A stretch of DNA of 64,000 bases, taken from positions 1 through 64,000 of the forward strand of contig NZ_RAHW01000007.1 of assembly GCF_004117875.1 (NCBI RefSeq), given 5' to 3'. The notes below the pieces were generated by a model, which did not search any database, had not been told where the DNA came from, and worked only from the letters and a program-made list of their open reading frames with translations. This document shows, one piece after another, positions 56,805 to 64,000 of the stretch. The first letter of the stretch is position 1. Each line of letters starts with the position of its first letter. This DNA comes from Geomonas oryzae. GTDB lineage: Bacteria; Desulfobacterota; Desulfuromonadia; Geobacterales; Geobacteraceae. Both the position numbers and the translations under genes were made by a program.

Positions 56805-57674
56805 ATGAACCCACCAAATCAGGCGGCACAACAAGGCCAAGGGAGTTCCAGGAAGAAGCTGGGCGAGATTTTCGTGGAGCAGGGGATCCTGTCCGCCCTG
56901 ACGGTGGAAAGGCTCGTTGCGTACGCCCGCAAGAAGGGAAAACGATTCGGGACCGTACTCGAAGAACTGGAACTGGTGACGCCGGACGAGCTTGCCGAGG
57001 CCCTTGCGCGGCAGCACAACCAGAAGTTCCTGGGCGACTTTCACCGCCACAGGTTTTCCGACGAACTGCTCAAGATGATTCCGCCCAAGGTGGCCATGGC
57101 GAACCTCGTCTTCCCGCTGAAGCTGCAGGGGAACAGGCTTGCCGTCGCGACCAGCGATCCCACCCTGCGCGATGTGCTGCAGGCCATCGAGAAAGAGCAC
57201 GGCGTGACGGTAATGCCGTACGTCTCCACGCGGCGGGAGATCATGACCGCGATCAAGCTGCACTACCTGAAATCGACCCCGGCCGCAGCCGGCGACAGGA
57301 AAGCCGTGCTCGTCGTCGATGACGACAAGGCGGTGAGCAGCTTCATCTCCGCATCGCTTAGGCGCAAGGGTTATCATGCCGTGTGCGCCGGCGACGGCAT
57401 GGAAGCCTTCCGCGAAATCATGTCGAACCGCTTCGACCTCGTGATCACCGACAAGGAGATGCCCAAGCTGAACGGTTACGCCGTTCTGGAGAGCCTGCGC
57501 ACCTTCCCCGAAACCGAGAAAGTGCCCGTGATCCTGATCACCTCCACCGCCACGGTGGACGAGGAGGCTACCGCACTCAAGCGCGGCTTTTTCGATTTCA
57601 TCCCGAAGCCGCTGCGCGAAGCCACCCTCGCCGTGAAAGTAGAGCGCGCCCTCGCCATGGCTGAGACGTATTAA
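56805..57674 (+). CDS. MshEN-domain protein with C-terminal receiver
   Basis: This 289-aa protein starts at ATG 56805 (GGGAGG five bases upstream); a GTG at 56766 in the terminator T-run is rejected. Residues about 15-75 show the MshEN pattern (KKLGEIFVEQGILS, FGTVLEELELVTPDELAEALARQ) and the domain continues to about 165, as in PilB-type N-termini. Such domains can bind c-di-GMP. Residues about 168-287 are a receiver (LVVDDDKAV, LVITDKEMPKLNG, ITSTAT). No ATPase domain follows. It is controlled by the riboswitch in front. Confidence 0.88.
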   Translation: MNPPNQAAQQGQGSSRKKLGEIFVEQGILSALTVERLVAYARKKGKRFGTVLEELELVTPDELAEALARQHNQKFLGDFHRHRFSDELLKMIPPKVAMANLVFPLKLQGNRLAVATSDPTLRDVLQAIEKEHGVTVMPYVSTRREIMTAIKLHYLKSTPAAAGDRKAVLVVDDDKAVSSFISASLRRKGYHAVCAGDGMEAFREIMSNRFDLVITDKEMPKLNGYAVLESLRTFPETEKVPVILITSTATVDEEATALKRGFFDFIPKPLREATLAVKVERALAMAETY

Positions 57675-57755
57675 GCGGCGCCGGTGCGCAGCCAGAGCGA
57701 AGGCTTTGGTCGAAGCATTGACTCATATGCTTGCGAGCACTGACAGTCAAAGAAA

Positions 57756-57785
57756 AACGAGGCCGCCGAATTCGGCGGCCTCGTT
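57756..57785 (-). terminator. Rho-independent terminator, perfect 30-bp palindrome
   Basis: Two 15-bp arms (57756-57770, 57771-57785) centred on GAATTC are followed on the minus strand by TTTC. It ends the PEP-CTERM gene and may also stop plus-strand transcripts from the MshEN-receiver gene. Confidence 0.8.
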
Positions 57786-57840
57786 GGTGGGCAAGTTTTC
57801 CAGCACGCTTGCGGTTACCCGACTCTTTGGAACTGGGACC

Positions 57841-58422
57841 TCAGCTTTGCATCCGCCTCCTGACACCTAGCAGTCCGAGAAGGCCGCTGGCGAGCAGCCA
57901 GGCCGTCGCTGGGATAGGTGTTGTAGCGTAGAACGTGTCACCGGTCAGGGGTAGGACGTGAGCGGCCAGGAAGTTATCTTTGGCATTGAGCGCTATGATT
58001 TGGCTCAGGTCGGTTAGGTTCAGGCCATCCCACGTCAGGGTGAGGGTGACTCCATCAACGGCTCCCGCAAGCCCTTCGCTGCCAATCATGGAAAAGGTGT
58101 AGTTGAAAACGCCAAGACCATCCATGTTCCGTTCGGTGGGATTGTTGTAAAGCCCCCCAGGGTCACTGGTCCAACTGACCGTAGCTGGATCAGGAATCAG
58201 ATTCAGGCCTATGGCGCCGAGTTTGTAACCATCGTAGGCGTCGAAAGTAAAGGTTGCCGTCGGACCGGAAACAGCGGCCGTTACGGTAGCGTATGGCCCT
58301 CCCGTAAGGCCGATGTTGCTGGTGCTCAAGGTATAGCTGTCAGAGCTCAATGCTAGTGCAGTAGTTGGTATGATCGTGAGGCAGGCGACCAATGTGAGGA
58401 TGTTTCGAAATGACCATTTCAT
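57841..58422 (-). CDS. PEP-CTERM-type sorted exported protein
   Basis: This 193-aa protein starts at ATG 58422 (GGAGG five bases upstream; the frame extends to 58683 without coding character). It has a signal peptide (about 1-24, TTALA), a beta-rich middle with Thr/Gly/Asp, and a C-terminal sorting tail: PIPATAWLLASGLLGLL then RRR, a PEP-CTERM variant recognised by exosortases. By family it would be processed and linked to the extracellular matrix. It lies beside the polysaccharide locus; no exosortase gene is in the window. Confidence 0.85.
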   Translation of the reverse strand: MKWSFRNILTLVACLTIIPTTALALSSDSYTLSTSNIGLTGGPYATVTAAVSGPTATFTFDAYDGYKLGAIGLNLIPDPATVSWTSDPGGLYNNPTERNMDGLGVFNYTFSMIGSEGLAGAVDGVTLTLTWDGLNLTDLSQIIALNAKDNFLAAHVLPLTGDTFYATTPIPATAWLLASGLLGLLGVRRRMQS

Positions 58423-58795
58423 ATTATCCTCCATCTGTTCACGAAGCCAGTTTGGTGTTGAAAATACTGTAATGATTACGGTAAACAACGGGCCGCGCAC
58501 GGCCATCCCCAATCGCCACCACCACCTTTCATTTCGTACACGGCGTTTAGCATGCATGCTGGACTTGCCCACACAAGCATTGAACCACGTTTCAAAATGA
58601 GAGTCGCAGATGGATCCGACTTCTGTGTGTAAACAGGGTGTTATGGTCTCATCACTTTCTGTGTGACTCACAAAGTTTACCAAGATGCCGAGCCCATTCT
58701 ATCCTCCCGCTTTCACTTTGCAAGCATGAGGTCAGCAGGCCCCATCGTAGTCACTTTTCACAGCCTTGCGTCTTTTTTTCTCACAGTGGAGCGGT
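58423..58795. other. Intergenic stretch without a recognisable gene
   Basis: Both strands have only short, non-coding-looking frames here. It separates the divergent PEP-CTERM gene from the polysaccharide operon. I see a short palindrome GTAATCATTAC (about 58471) and no clear promoter for the PEP-CTERM gene. Confidence 0.5.
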
Positions 58796-58823
58796 TTGAC
58801 AACGTGGGTTTGCTATCTAGAAT
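58796..58823 (+). promoter_or_regulatory. Sigma70-type promoter of the polysaccharide operon
   Basis: TTGACA (58796-58801), a 16-bp spacer and TAGAAT (58818-58823) lie about 135 bp before the NusG-like gene, leaving a long untranslated leader. Confidence 0.65.
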
Positions 58824-58904
58824 TGCGTCAAATGAGCTGCTAAATCCATTACCAAAAGGCAGAATTGCAACTACATTCAACAGGCGGCCCGCGCTCCGAC
58901 TGAC

Positions 58905-58924
58905 GCTCTACTGAACCGTAGAGC
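58905..58924 (+). promoter_or_regulatory. Leader hairpin before the NusG-paralogue gene
   Basis: GCTCTAC (58905-58911) and GTAGAGC (58918-58924) form a perfect 7-bp stem with loop TGAACC, in the leader 36 bp before the start codon. It is not followed by T residues, so it is not a terminator. It could be a recruitment or pausing element for the antiterminator encoded behind it. Confidence 0.4.
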
Positions 58925-58959
58925 ACTCCCTCCAAGGGTCGGTCATCAGGAGACAGCCT

Positions 58960-59490
58960 TTGATACTCCCAGTAGACAGAGCGACGGGCGGATCTGCCGC
59001 ATGGTTCGCCTTGTACGTGAAAGCGCACCACGAATTTGTTGTGCAAAAGCACGTTTGGGAAAAAGGATTTGAAGTATACCTCCCTACCATAAACAGGATG
59101 CGGCACTGGAAAGACAGGATAAAACGCATCGATTCCCCCTTTTTCCCCGGCTACCTCTTCACCCGATTGCTTCCCGTACATGACCAGTTTTTGGATTTAT
59201 TGAAAACGCAAGGTGTCATCCGCATCCTTTCAACGGTCCCGGGGACACCCACTCCGGTGCCAGAAGCGCAGATCGCCGCCCTGAAGATCCTGCTGGCAAA
59301 CGATCGTGAGCTGGACGTCCATCCGGAGCTGGAGCCTGGGAAGGTCGTGCGGATAACCAGAGGTCCCTTGAAGGGCGTGGAAGGATGCATATGTAGAAAG
59401 AACGGCCAGTTGTTCCTGCACGTAAACGTGACGATCATGGGAAGATGCGTTGCCGTGAAGATGTATCAGGATGAAGTGGAACTGGCCTAG
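58960..59490 (+). CDS. NusG-family specialised transcription antiterminator
   Basis: This 176-aa protein starts at TTG 58960 (AGGAG seven bases upstream). It has an NGN domain (AAWFALYVKAHHEFVVQKH, FPGYLFTRL) and a C-terminal KOW domain (VRITRGPLKGVEG). It lacks the features of housekeeping NusG and is the first gene of a polysaccharide locus, as for RfaH, UpxY and LoaP paralogues. It probably prevents premature termination in the long operon downstream. Confidence 0.88.
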   Translation: MILPVDRATGGSAAWFALYVKAHHEFVVQKHVWEKGFEVYLPTINRMRHWKDRIKRIDSPFFPGYLFTRLLPVHDQFLDLLKTQGVIRILSTVPGTPTPVPEAQIAALKILLANDRELDVHPELEPGKVVRITRGPLKGVEGCICRKNGQLFLHVNVTIMGRCVAVKMYQDEVELA

Positions 59491-59648
59491 GACAAAAGCC
59501 GACTCTGAGAAGTAGCCCCCTCCCCCATAGCGATGCAACGCTCGGCCATTCGGCAGGAGTTACCGAATGTGACTGACACGGCGAAGCTATACCCCTCCCC
59601 TCCCTATAAGTGCAATACTTTCCTCTCTGGAAGGAAGGAGTGCATGTC

Positions 59649-60230
59649 ATGCTGAATCTGTCGAGACGCCCTCTCGGGAAGCTGTTAGTCGATGGCAAGC
59701 TTCTATCCCCGCATAACCTCGAAAGCGCCCTGACAAACCTAAAGCGCACCAAGGAACTATTGGGACAGACACTTGTCAGGATGGGGGTACTGACGTCGCC
59801 AGAGGTCGATATCACCCTTCACCTGCAAGGACACCTAAACCACATCGAGGACGCGGTAAAGGTTGCGGCAGGAGAGCGTCGGTTGCTTGGTGCCCTGCTA
59901 GTCGAGTCCGGCCAGATCGGCAGCGGACAGCTCGACCAGGCGATTGCCGAACAAAAGCGCAGCGGGGAGAGGCTGGGTGAGGTGTTTATCCGCCTCGGCC
60001 TGCTCACCAGGAGGCAGCTAACCGCCCTACTTGATTTTCAGCAGAGCCAGGATGCCACCGCCGAAAGCCCTTTAAGACTTGGAGAACTACTCGTTGCCAC
60101 CGGGTACATCTCCCGCGAACAACTGGAACATGCGTGTGAGGGATTAGCTATGACCACAACAATAAATGGCCTCAGTTCTTGGGGAAGAGTAAAAATATTG
60201 TGTGTGTGTTACTTACAGCAATACTATTAA
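59649..60230 (+). CDS. MshEN-repeat protein, probably truncated at its 3' end
   Basis: This 193-aa product starts at ATG 59649 (AAGGAAGGAG upstream). It has two complete MshEN-like units (PLGKLLVDGKLLSPHNL, then GERLGEVFIRLGLLTRRQL) and the first half of a third (LRLGELLVATGYISREQLEHA). Homology and GC then break off at about 60145, and the last 23 or so residues are Thr/Cys/Tyr-rich and unlike the rest. The tail reads into the next gene in another frame. It may bind c-di-GMP and steer polysaccharide or pilus machinery. Confidence 0.75.
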   Translation: MLNLSRRPLGKLLVDGKLLSPHNLESALTNLKRTKELLGQTLVRMGVLTSPEVDITLHLQGHLNHIEDAVKVAAGERRLLGALLVESGQIGSGQLDQAIAEQKRSGERLGEVFIRLGLLTRRQLTALLDFQQSQDATAESPLRLGELLVATGYISREQLEHACEGLAMTTTINGLSSWGRVKILCVCYLQQYY

Positions 60231-61849
60231 CCATGTGCTGCACAGCTAGGGCTTTAGCAGTTGATTATTATGTCAGTTCATCGTTAGGATCAGACAATAA
60301 TTCTGGGTTGTATCCTGATACACCATGGAAATCGCTGTACAAACTCAATCACACGATATTGAGTCCAGGCGACCATATATATCTGAAAAAAGGTGATGTT
60401 TGGCGCGAAGGCCCAGGCATAATTATTTCGTATTCAGGTAATTCTAGCAACAGCATTGAATATAGTACATATGGTAGCGGATCAATGCCGGTAATCAATG
60501 GGAGTGTAGTCTTATCTGGCTGGACTAATAGCGCAGAAGGTAAATTTTATTTAGATTATACTGGTACATGTGAAGGCTTGCTCCAAGATGGATTACCTCT
60601 TACTAGAGCATCTACCTCTGAGCTTTTGGATGGAAGCTGGTATTTTGATGGAGCAAGAATTTACTATAAACCTACAACCGGCTCTGCTAGTGACCATAGT
60701 GTCGAAGGATGCAAGCTGACCGTCGTCCAGATCCTTGCACAAAACTATGTTACTCTAAAAAATATAGCCTTTTATGGAGGGGCCGGCATAGGAGTAGGAG
60801 TGGTGAACTCTAGCAATATACAGATAATAAACTGCACAATTACAGCCAACGCTTGGGCTGGAATAGGAATAAAGAATGACCCGACTAAGGCCGGCTCGCC
60901 GAGTTCAAACATCTTAATACAAGGGAACACCATAGGCTGGAATGGAAACGGGATATACTTAATTTCAGAAAACGGAGCTGCAGGACTAGAAAAGATAAAC
61001 GTAGTCGAAAATGTTGTGGAGTATAACGACTTCAATGAGGTCTGGAAACATAAGACCTTAGATGGTCACGGTCTTGGAGTCCAAAATACCAGCAATAGCT
61101 ATTTCGGCAAAAATGAGTTTAGGTACAACAATACCGGACCTATAATCTGGACAAGTCTCGACCGTAGAAGTGACAACAATATCATTGCTAGAAACTACTC
61201 ACATCACAACCAGAAATTTGGCATGGCCCTGACGGGAGAAGGTCAGGATAATAGCTCAAACAATAGGTGGATATACAATATTATTACAGATAACGGATCA
61301 AGAGATGGGTTCGATGGTGGTTTGAGGATAAACCGATCGAATCGTGGCAAAAATTTCTTTATTCACAATACCCTAGCACGAAATGACGTGAACATTTATC
61401 TATATTCTTTAACAGATTATGCAATTATCAGTAAAAACATATCTTTTTCACCTCTTTCATTCCATGTGTTACTCGAAGTCCCTTTGAGTCAAAATATTTT
61501 CGCAGAAAACCTTTACTTTCCTGATGGCACTGGTCTGTTCGGAATTCAGCTTTTAAGAACACTAAACTTCGCGGGGTGGCGTGCTCAAACAGGAGGTGAA
61601 AAAGGGTCTTCAGTCGGCGATCCATTATTTGCAGATACATCATTGACACGACCCGAGCATTTTGTCCCATCACCAGCGTCACCTGCCTGGATAAAGCTGC
61701 TTCCTCCAGTGGGAGCTCGCCCGAAAAGTGGACCGTTTTCTGTAACTACTTTGGAGCCCGACCTGCCGCTTGAGTACAATGTCGATTATTTCGGCCAAAC
61801 TCCTGGCAACGCCCCCTTCAGAGGCGCTATTCAAGGATCGCTGCAATAA
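60179..61849 (+). CDS. Exported right-handed parallel beta-helix protein
   Basis: This 556-aa protein begins at TTG 60179 with no clear ribosome site, overlapping the MshEN gene by 52 bp. A signal peptide (about 1-28, ALA/VDYYVSS) leads into the N-terminal DUF1565-like segment (GSDNNSGLYPDTPWKSL). Pectate-lyase-type coils follow (NIQIINCTITANAWAGIGI, NILIQGNTIGWNGNGIYL). Such proteins often bind, cut or epimerise polysaccharide. GC is far lower than in the upstream genes. Confidence 0.82.
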   Translation: MGKSKNIVCVLLTAILLTMCCTARALAVDYYVSSSLGSDNNSGLYPDTPWKSLYKLNHTILSPGDHIYLKKGDVWREGPGIIISYSGNSSNSIEYSTYGSGSMPVINGSVVLSGWTNSAEGKFYLDYTGTCEGLLQDGLPLTRASTSELLDGSWYFDGARIYYKPTTGSASDHSVEGCKLTVVQILAQNYVTLKNIAFYGGAGIGVGVVNSSNIQIINCTITANAWAGIGIKNDPTKAGSPSSNILIQGNTIGWNGNGIYLISENGAAGLEKINVVENVVEYNDFNEVWKHKTLDGHGLGVQNTSNSYFGKNEFRYNNTGPIIWTSLDRRSDNNIIARNYSHHNQKFGMALTGEGQDNSSNNRWIYNIITDNGSRDGFDGGLRINRSNRGKNFFIHNTLARNDVNIYLYSLTDYAIISKNISFSPLSFHVLLEVPLSQNIFAENLYFPDGTGLFGIQLLRTLNFAGWRAQTGGEKGSSVGDPLFADTSLTRPEHFVPSPASPAWIKLLPPVGARPKSGPFSVTTLEPDLPLEYNVDYFGQTPGNAPFRGAIQGSLQ

Positions 61850-61878
61850 CTCTACTTAAAGCAGCTCCCATTATCTAA

Positions 61879-63405
61879 ATGCCCGGTGCACATTTAAACA
61901 AACGGCGACTCTTCATAAACATTCTAGGAGCGATCATCCAACCACTGGTCGTAACTAGTACTCTCCTTTTCCTATACCGATTCCTTCTTCGGACCATAGG
62001 TGTGGATAAAGTTGGAATTTGGTCACTAGTACTTGCCTCAACGTCAATTTCTCAGATTGCAAACATGGGTATGTCAGGAGGGATAGTCAAATTCGTAGCC
62101 AAATACTTTTCACAGTGTGAACCAGAAAAAGTAAATGGCGTGGTTCAAACTGCTTTGTTAGCATTAACAGTTGTGAGCGGGCTAATGCTTTTACTTTCTT
62201 ATCCTGCATGTTACTACGTTCTATCTTTGGTCTTAACTTCAAACAGGTTACCGGAAGCATTAGCAGTCTTGCCTCATGCTCTTATTGCAGTTTGGATCAT
62301 GTTGATAGGCACGGTTTTTCAATCTTGCTTGGACGGTGTCCAAAGAATGGACCTGAGGAGTACAACGCAGATAACAGGGGCGCTGGTCTACCTCGCGTTC
62401 TGCCTTCTGCTTGTGAGGGATTTCGGCCTGCTTGGCTTGGCATGGGCCAGAATCATCCAAAATTTCTACATTGTTGCCTCAAGCTGCTTTTTACTGAAAA
62501 GATATCATCCACAAATCTCACTTTTTCCACAAAGTTGGGACAGATCATTATTTAAAGAAATGATCGGGTATGGGACAAGCTTCCAGGTCATGTCGTTGAT
62601 GAGCATGCTTTATGATCCAATTACAAAAGCGATACTTAGCAAGTTCGGCGAACTCACTCTTGTCGGATATTACGAGATGGCGTCGCGAATGGTAGCGCAA
62701 CTGCAATCTGTCACTACCTCTGCCAACGGTGTCATTGTTCCTGTTGTAGCAGAATTACAGGAAAAATCACCGGAGAAGATCAAACATCTCTATCTAACTT
62801 CTTACCAAGCAATGTTTTATATATCACTACCGTCATATTCGTTTGTGATAATGATCGCACCTTTTGTTTCCAAGTTATGGATAGGCCATTACGAACCAAG
62901 CTTTGTAATATTTGCAACATTTCTCACAGTTGGATGGCTTCTTAATTCCTTGAACAGCCCGGCCTACTTCGCTTACCTTGGAACAGGCGATCTTTACTGG
63001 AATACGTTCTCACATGTCACCATCGCAGTTTCTAACACACTCATAGGAATTTTACTTGGCCTTATTTTCGGAGGGGCAGGAGTTGTTGCAGGTCGAGCGT
63101 GCTCCATTGCACTAGGGAGTTGTGTAATAACCAGTTCATTTCACTTCAAGAACGGTATCTCATTGAAGGATTTGTTGCCAGAATCAAGTAGGTTAATGTT
63201 CAGCGCCTGTTCATTGGGTATTGTCGCCTCTATTTCATTAAATTTGTTATACCACGTTTCATTTGATTCAATAAGCGCAGTTTACAGTTTAGTTTTAACT
63301 GTAGTGTCTTTACTTATCCTGACTTCAATGTGGTTTCATCCAATCAGGCATGAGATTTGGTTACAAATCAATGCAAGTTTTAGAAAAAACATTGACGTAC
63401 TGTGA
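61879..63405 (+). CDS. Wzx-type polysaccharide flippase
   Basis: This 508-aa protein has 12-14 predicted membrane helices and the MATE/MVF-like fold of O-antigen and exopolysaccharide flippases (NILGAIIQPLVVTSTLLFLYRFLLRTIG start; GTSFQVMSLMSMLYDPITKAI in the middle). It moves undecaprenyl-linked repeat units across the inner membrane. It is AT-rich like its neighbours and lies between the beta-helix gene and a glycosyltransferase. Confidence 0.88.
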   Translation: MPGAHLNKRRLFINILGAIIQPLVVTSTLLFLYRFLLRTIGVDKVGIWSLVLASTSISQIANMGMSGGIVKFVAKYFSQCEPEKVNGVVQTALLALTVVSGLMLLLSYPACYYVLSLVLTSNRLPEALAVLPHALIAVWIMLIGTVFQSCLDGVQRMDLRSTTQITGALVYLAFCLLLVRDFGLLGLAWARIIQNFYIVASSCFLLKRYHPQISLFPQSWDRSLFKEMIGYGTSFQVMSLMSMLYDPITKAILSKFGELTLVGYYEMASRMVAQLQSVTTSANGVIVPVVAELQEKSPEKIKHLYLTSYQAMFYISLPSYSFVIMIAPFVSKLWIGHYEPSFVIFATFLTVGWLLNSLNSPAYFAYLGTGDLYWNTFSHVTIAVSNTLIGILLGLIFGGAGVVAGRACSIALGSCVITSSFHFKNGISLKDLLPESSRLMFSACSLGIVASISLNLLYHVSFDSISAVYSLVLTVVSLLILTSMWFHPIRHEIWLQINASFRKNIDVL

Positions 63406-63452
63406 AGCTTAAAACGGTAGCATCCTCTTTTATCACAACAAGGAATACCAAC

Positions 63453-64000
63453 ATGTTTAAAAGCATATTCATAACGGCCTCACAGGGAGACGAAGGCCAA
63501 AACTTCGAACATATCATGAGGGTCATTTTCCTAAGCAGATTCTCAGCACTCACCATCATAGTCACATCTGGAGCAAATTTTGACCGCTACCTTCATCCGG
63601 GCACCAAGACCGTCAGATCTCCTTTTTCTGGGAAATTAGGCCTGATTTTTTACTCAACTTACTGGTTATTTAAGCACCGTAAGTATCTGGATGATGCCAT
63701 ATTAGTTTGTGAGCCCACAGTGACAGGTGTGGTAGGTTTCATCGCAAAACACTTCGCCAACATCAAATGGATCGTTGACGTTTGGGATATCCCCATTAGA
63801 CACATCAAGAGTCCTGACACAGTAAACGGACTTGCTGAATTCCGCATCGCGCTCACCAGACGAGTCATGAGGTTGGTCTACAAAACTGCAGATCTGTTTA
63901 TTGTGGGTATCAAAACTAATTTTCAGTTTGAATTTTACCGAATTCCAGAGAGGAAGATCCTTGCTTGGCAAACCACAATATGGTTACCAGAACAAAGTAT
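63453..64000 (+). CDS. Glycosyltransferase, family-4-like (partial)
   Basis: The frame runs off the right edge (182 residues seen). I start at ATG 63453 (AAGGAA upstream); a GTG at 63402 overlapping the flippase stop is in frame but has no ribosome site. The visible part is the N-terminal Rossmann-like domain of a GT-B enzyme, with AILVCEPTVTGVVGFIAKH and WIVDVWDIP, typical of glycosyltransferase-4-like N-termini. It should add a sugar to the repeat unit exported by the neighbouring flippase. Confidence 0.8.
   Translation, partial: MFKSIFITASQGDEGQNFEHIMRVIFLSRFSALTIIVTSGANFDRYLHPGTKTVRSPFSGKLGLIFYSTYWLFKHRKYLDDAILVCEPTVTGVVGFIAKHFANIKWIVDVWDIPIRHIKSPDTVNGLAEFRIALTRRVMRLVYKTADLFIVGIKTNFQFEFYRIPERKILAWQTTIWLPEQS

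Noticed and set aside
60179-60230. Sequencing frameshift joining the MshEN-repeat gene and the beta-helix gene
   Set aside because: The second frame begins with its own signal peptide and GC changes before the overlap, so an insertion junction explains it better than a frameshift.

Overview
The window looks like a chromosome segment of a Geobacteraceae-type bacterium (Geobacter / Geomonas / Citrifermentans-like, Desulfuromonadia). The reasons are the high GC and codon use of most genes, three NtrC-family sigma54 activators with matching -24/-12 promoters, a Geobacter-style GEMM-Ib riboswitch, a tungsten aldehyde:ferredoxin oxidoreductase operon and a PEP-CTERM protein. I saw no rRNA, tRNA or CRISPR array. 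Family calls rest on motifs and layout read by eye; no database search was run.

Region 1 (1-17.9 kb) is a c-di-GMP-controlled surface-adhesin locus of the LapA/LapD/LapG type. The giant VCBS-repeat adhesin (minus strand, running off the left edge) has an N-terminal retention module and a di-alanine LapG-type cleavage motif. On the plus strand lie a TolC-type outer-membrane channel, the LapG protease, the degenerate GGDEF/EAL receptor LapD, the type I secretion ABC transporter, its membrane-fusion protein and a LuxR-type regulator. Between adhesin and secretion genes is a six-gene minus-strand operon: an OmpA/AMIN envelope protein, a small exported protein, ExbB/TolQ-like and ExbD/TolR-like proteins, a TonB/TolA-like protein and a 665-aa exported protein of unknown family. 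This looks like a dedicated proton-motive-force-coupled envelope module and is the best candidate here for an undescribed system.

Region 2 (17.9-30.5 kb) holds a CAP-domain protein, a polar amino-acid (glutamate/aspartate-like) ABC transporter operon and its probable regulators: a histidine kinase whose sensor is itself a solute-binding-protein domain, and an NtrC-type regulator. A sigma54 promoter with repeated GGGGTATAAC boxes lies upstream of the transporter. Then come an NfeD-type membrane protease, a MarR regulator and YceI. GC-rich dispersed repeats sit in the gaps, two of them as inverted copies flanking the regulator gene.

Region 3 (30.5-52 kb) is a chemosensory cluster without flagellar genes. 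One operon encodes two CheY, CheA, CheW, a 768-residue chemoreceptor, two CheR flanking a 787-residue HEAT-repeat protein, CheB and an NtrC-type regulator. A second operon encodes a chemoreceptor, CheW and a hybrid kinase. Each operon is preceded by a sigma54 promoter and lies next to a sigma54 activator gene, suggesting a two-step cascade started by the divergent kinase/regulator pair at 47.7-51.9 kb.

Region 4 (52-57.7 kb) is an aldehyde oxidoreductase operon (Fe-S subunit, tungsten subunit, FAD subunit, MoaD-like, MoeB/ThiF-like), followed by a GEMM-Ib riboswitch with terminator in front of a MshEN-receiver protein. Region 5 (57.8-64 kb) has a PEP-CTERM protein and the start of a polysaccharide locus: a NusG paralogue with a hairpin leader, a MshEN-repeat protein, then an abrupt drop in GC near 60.15 kb into a parallel beta-helix protein, a Wzx-type flippase and a glycosyltransferase cut by the window edge.
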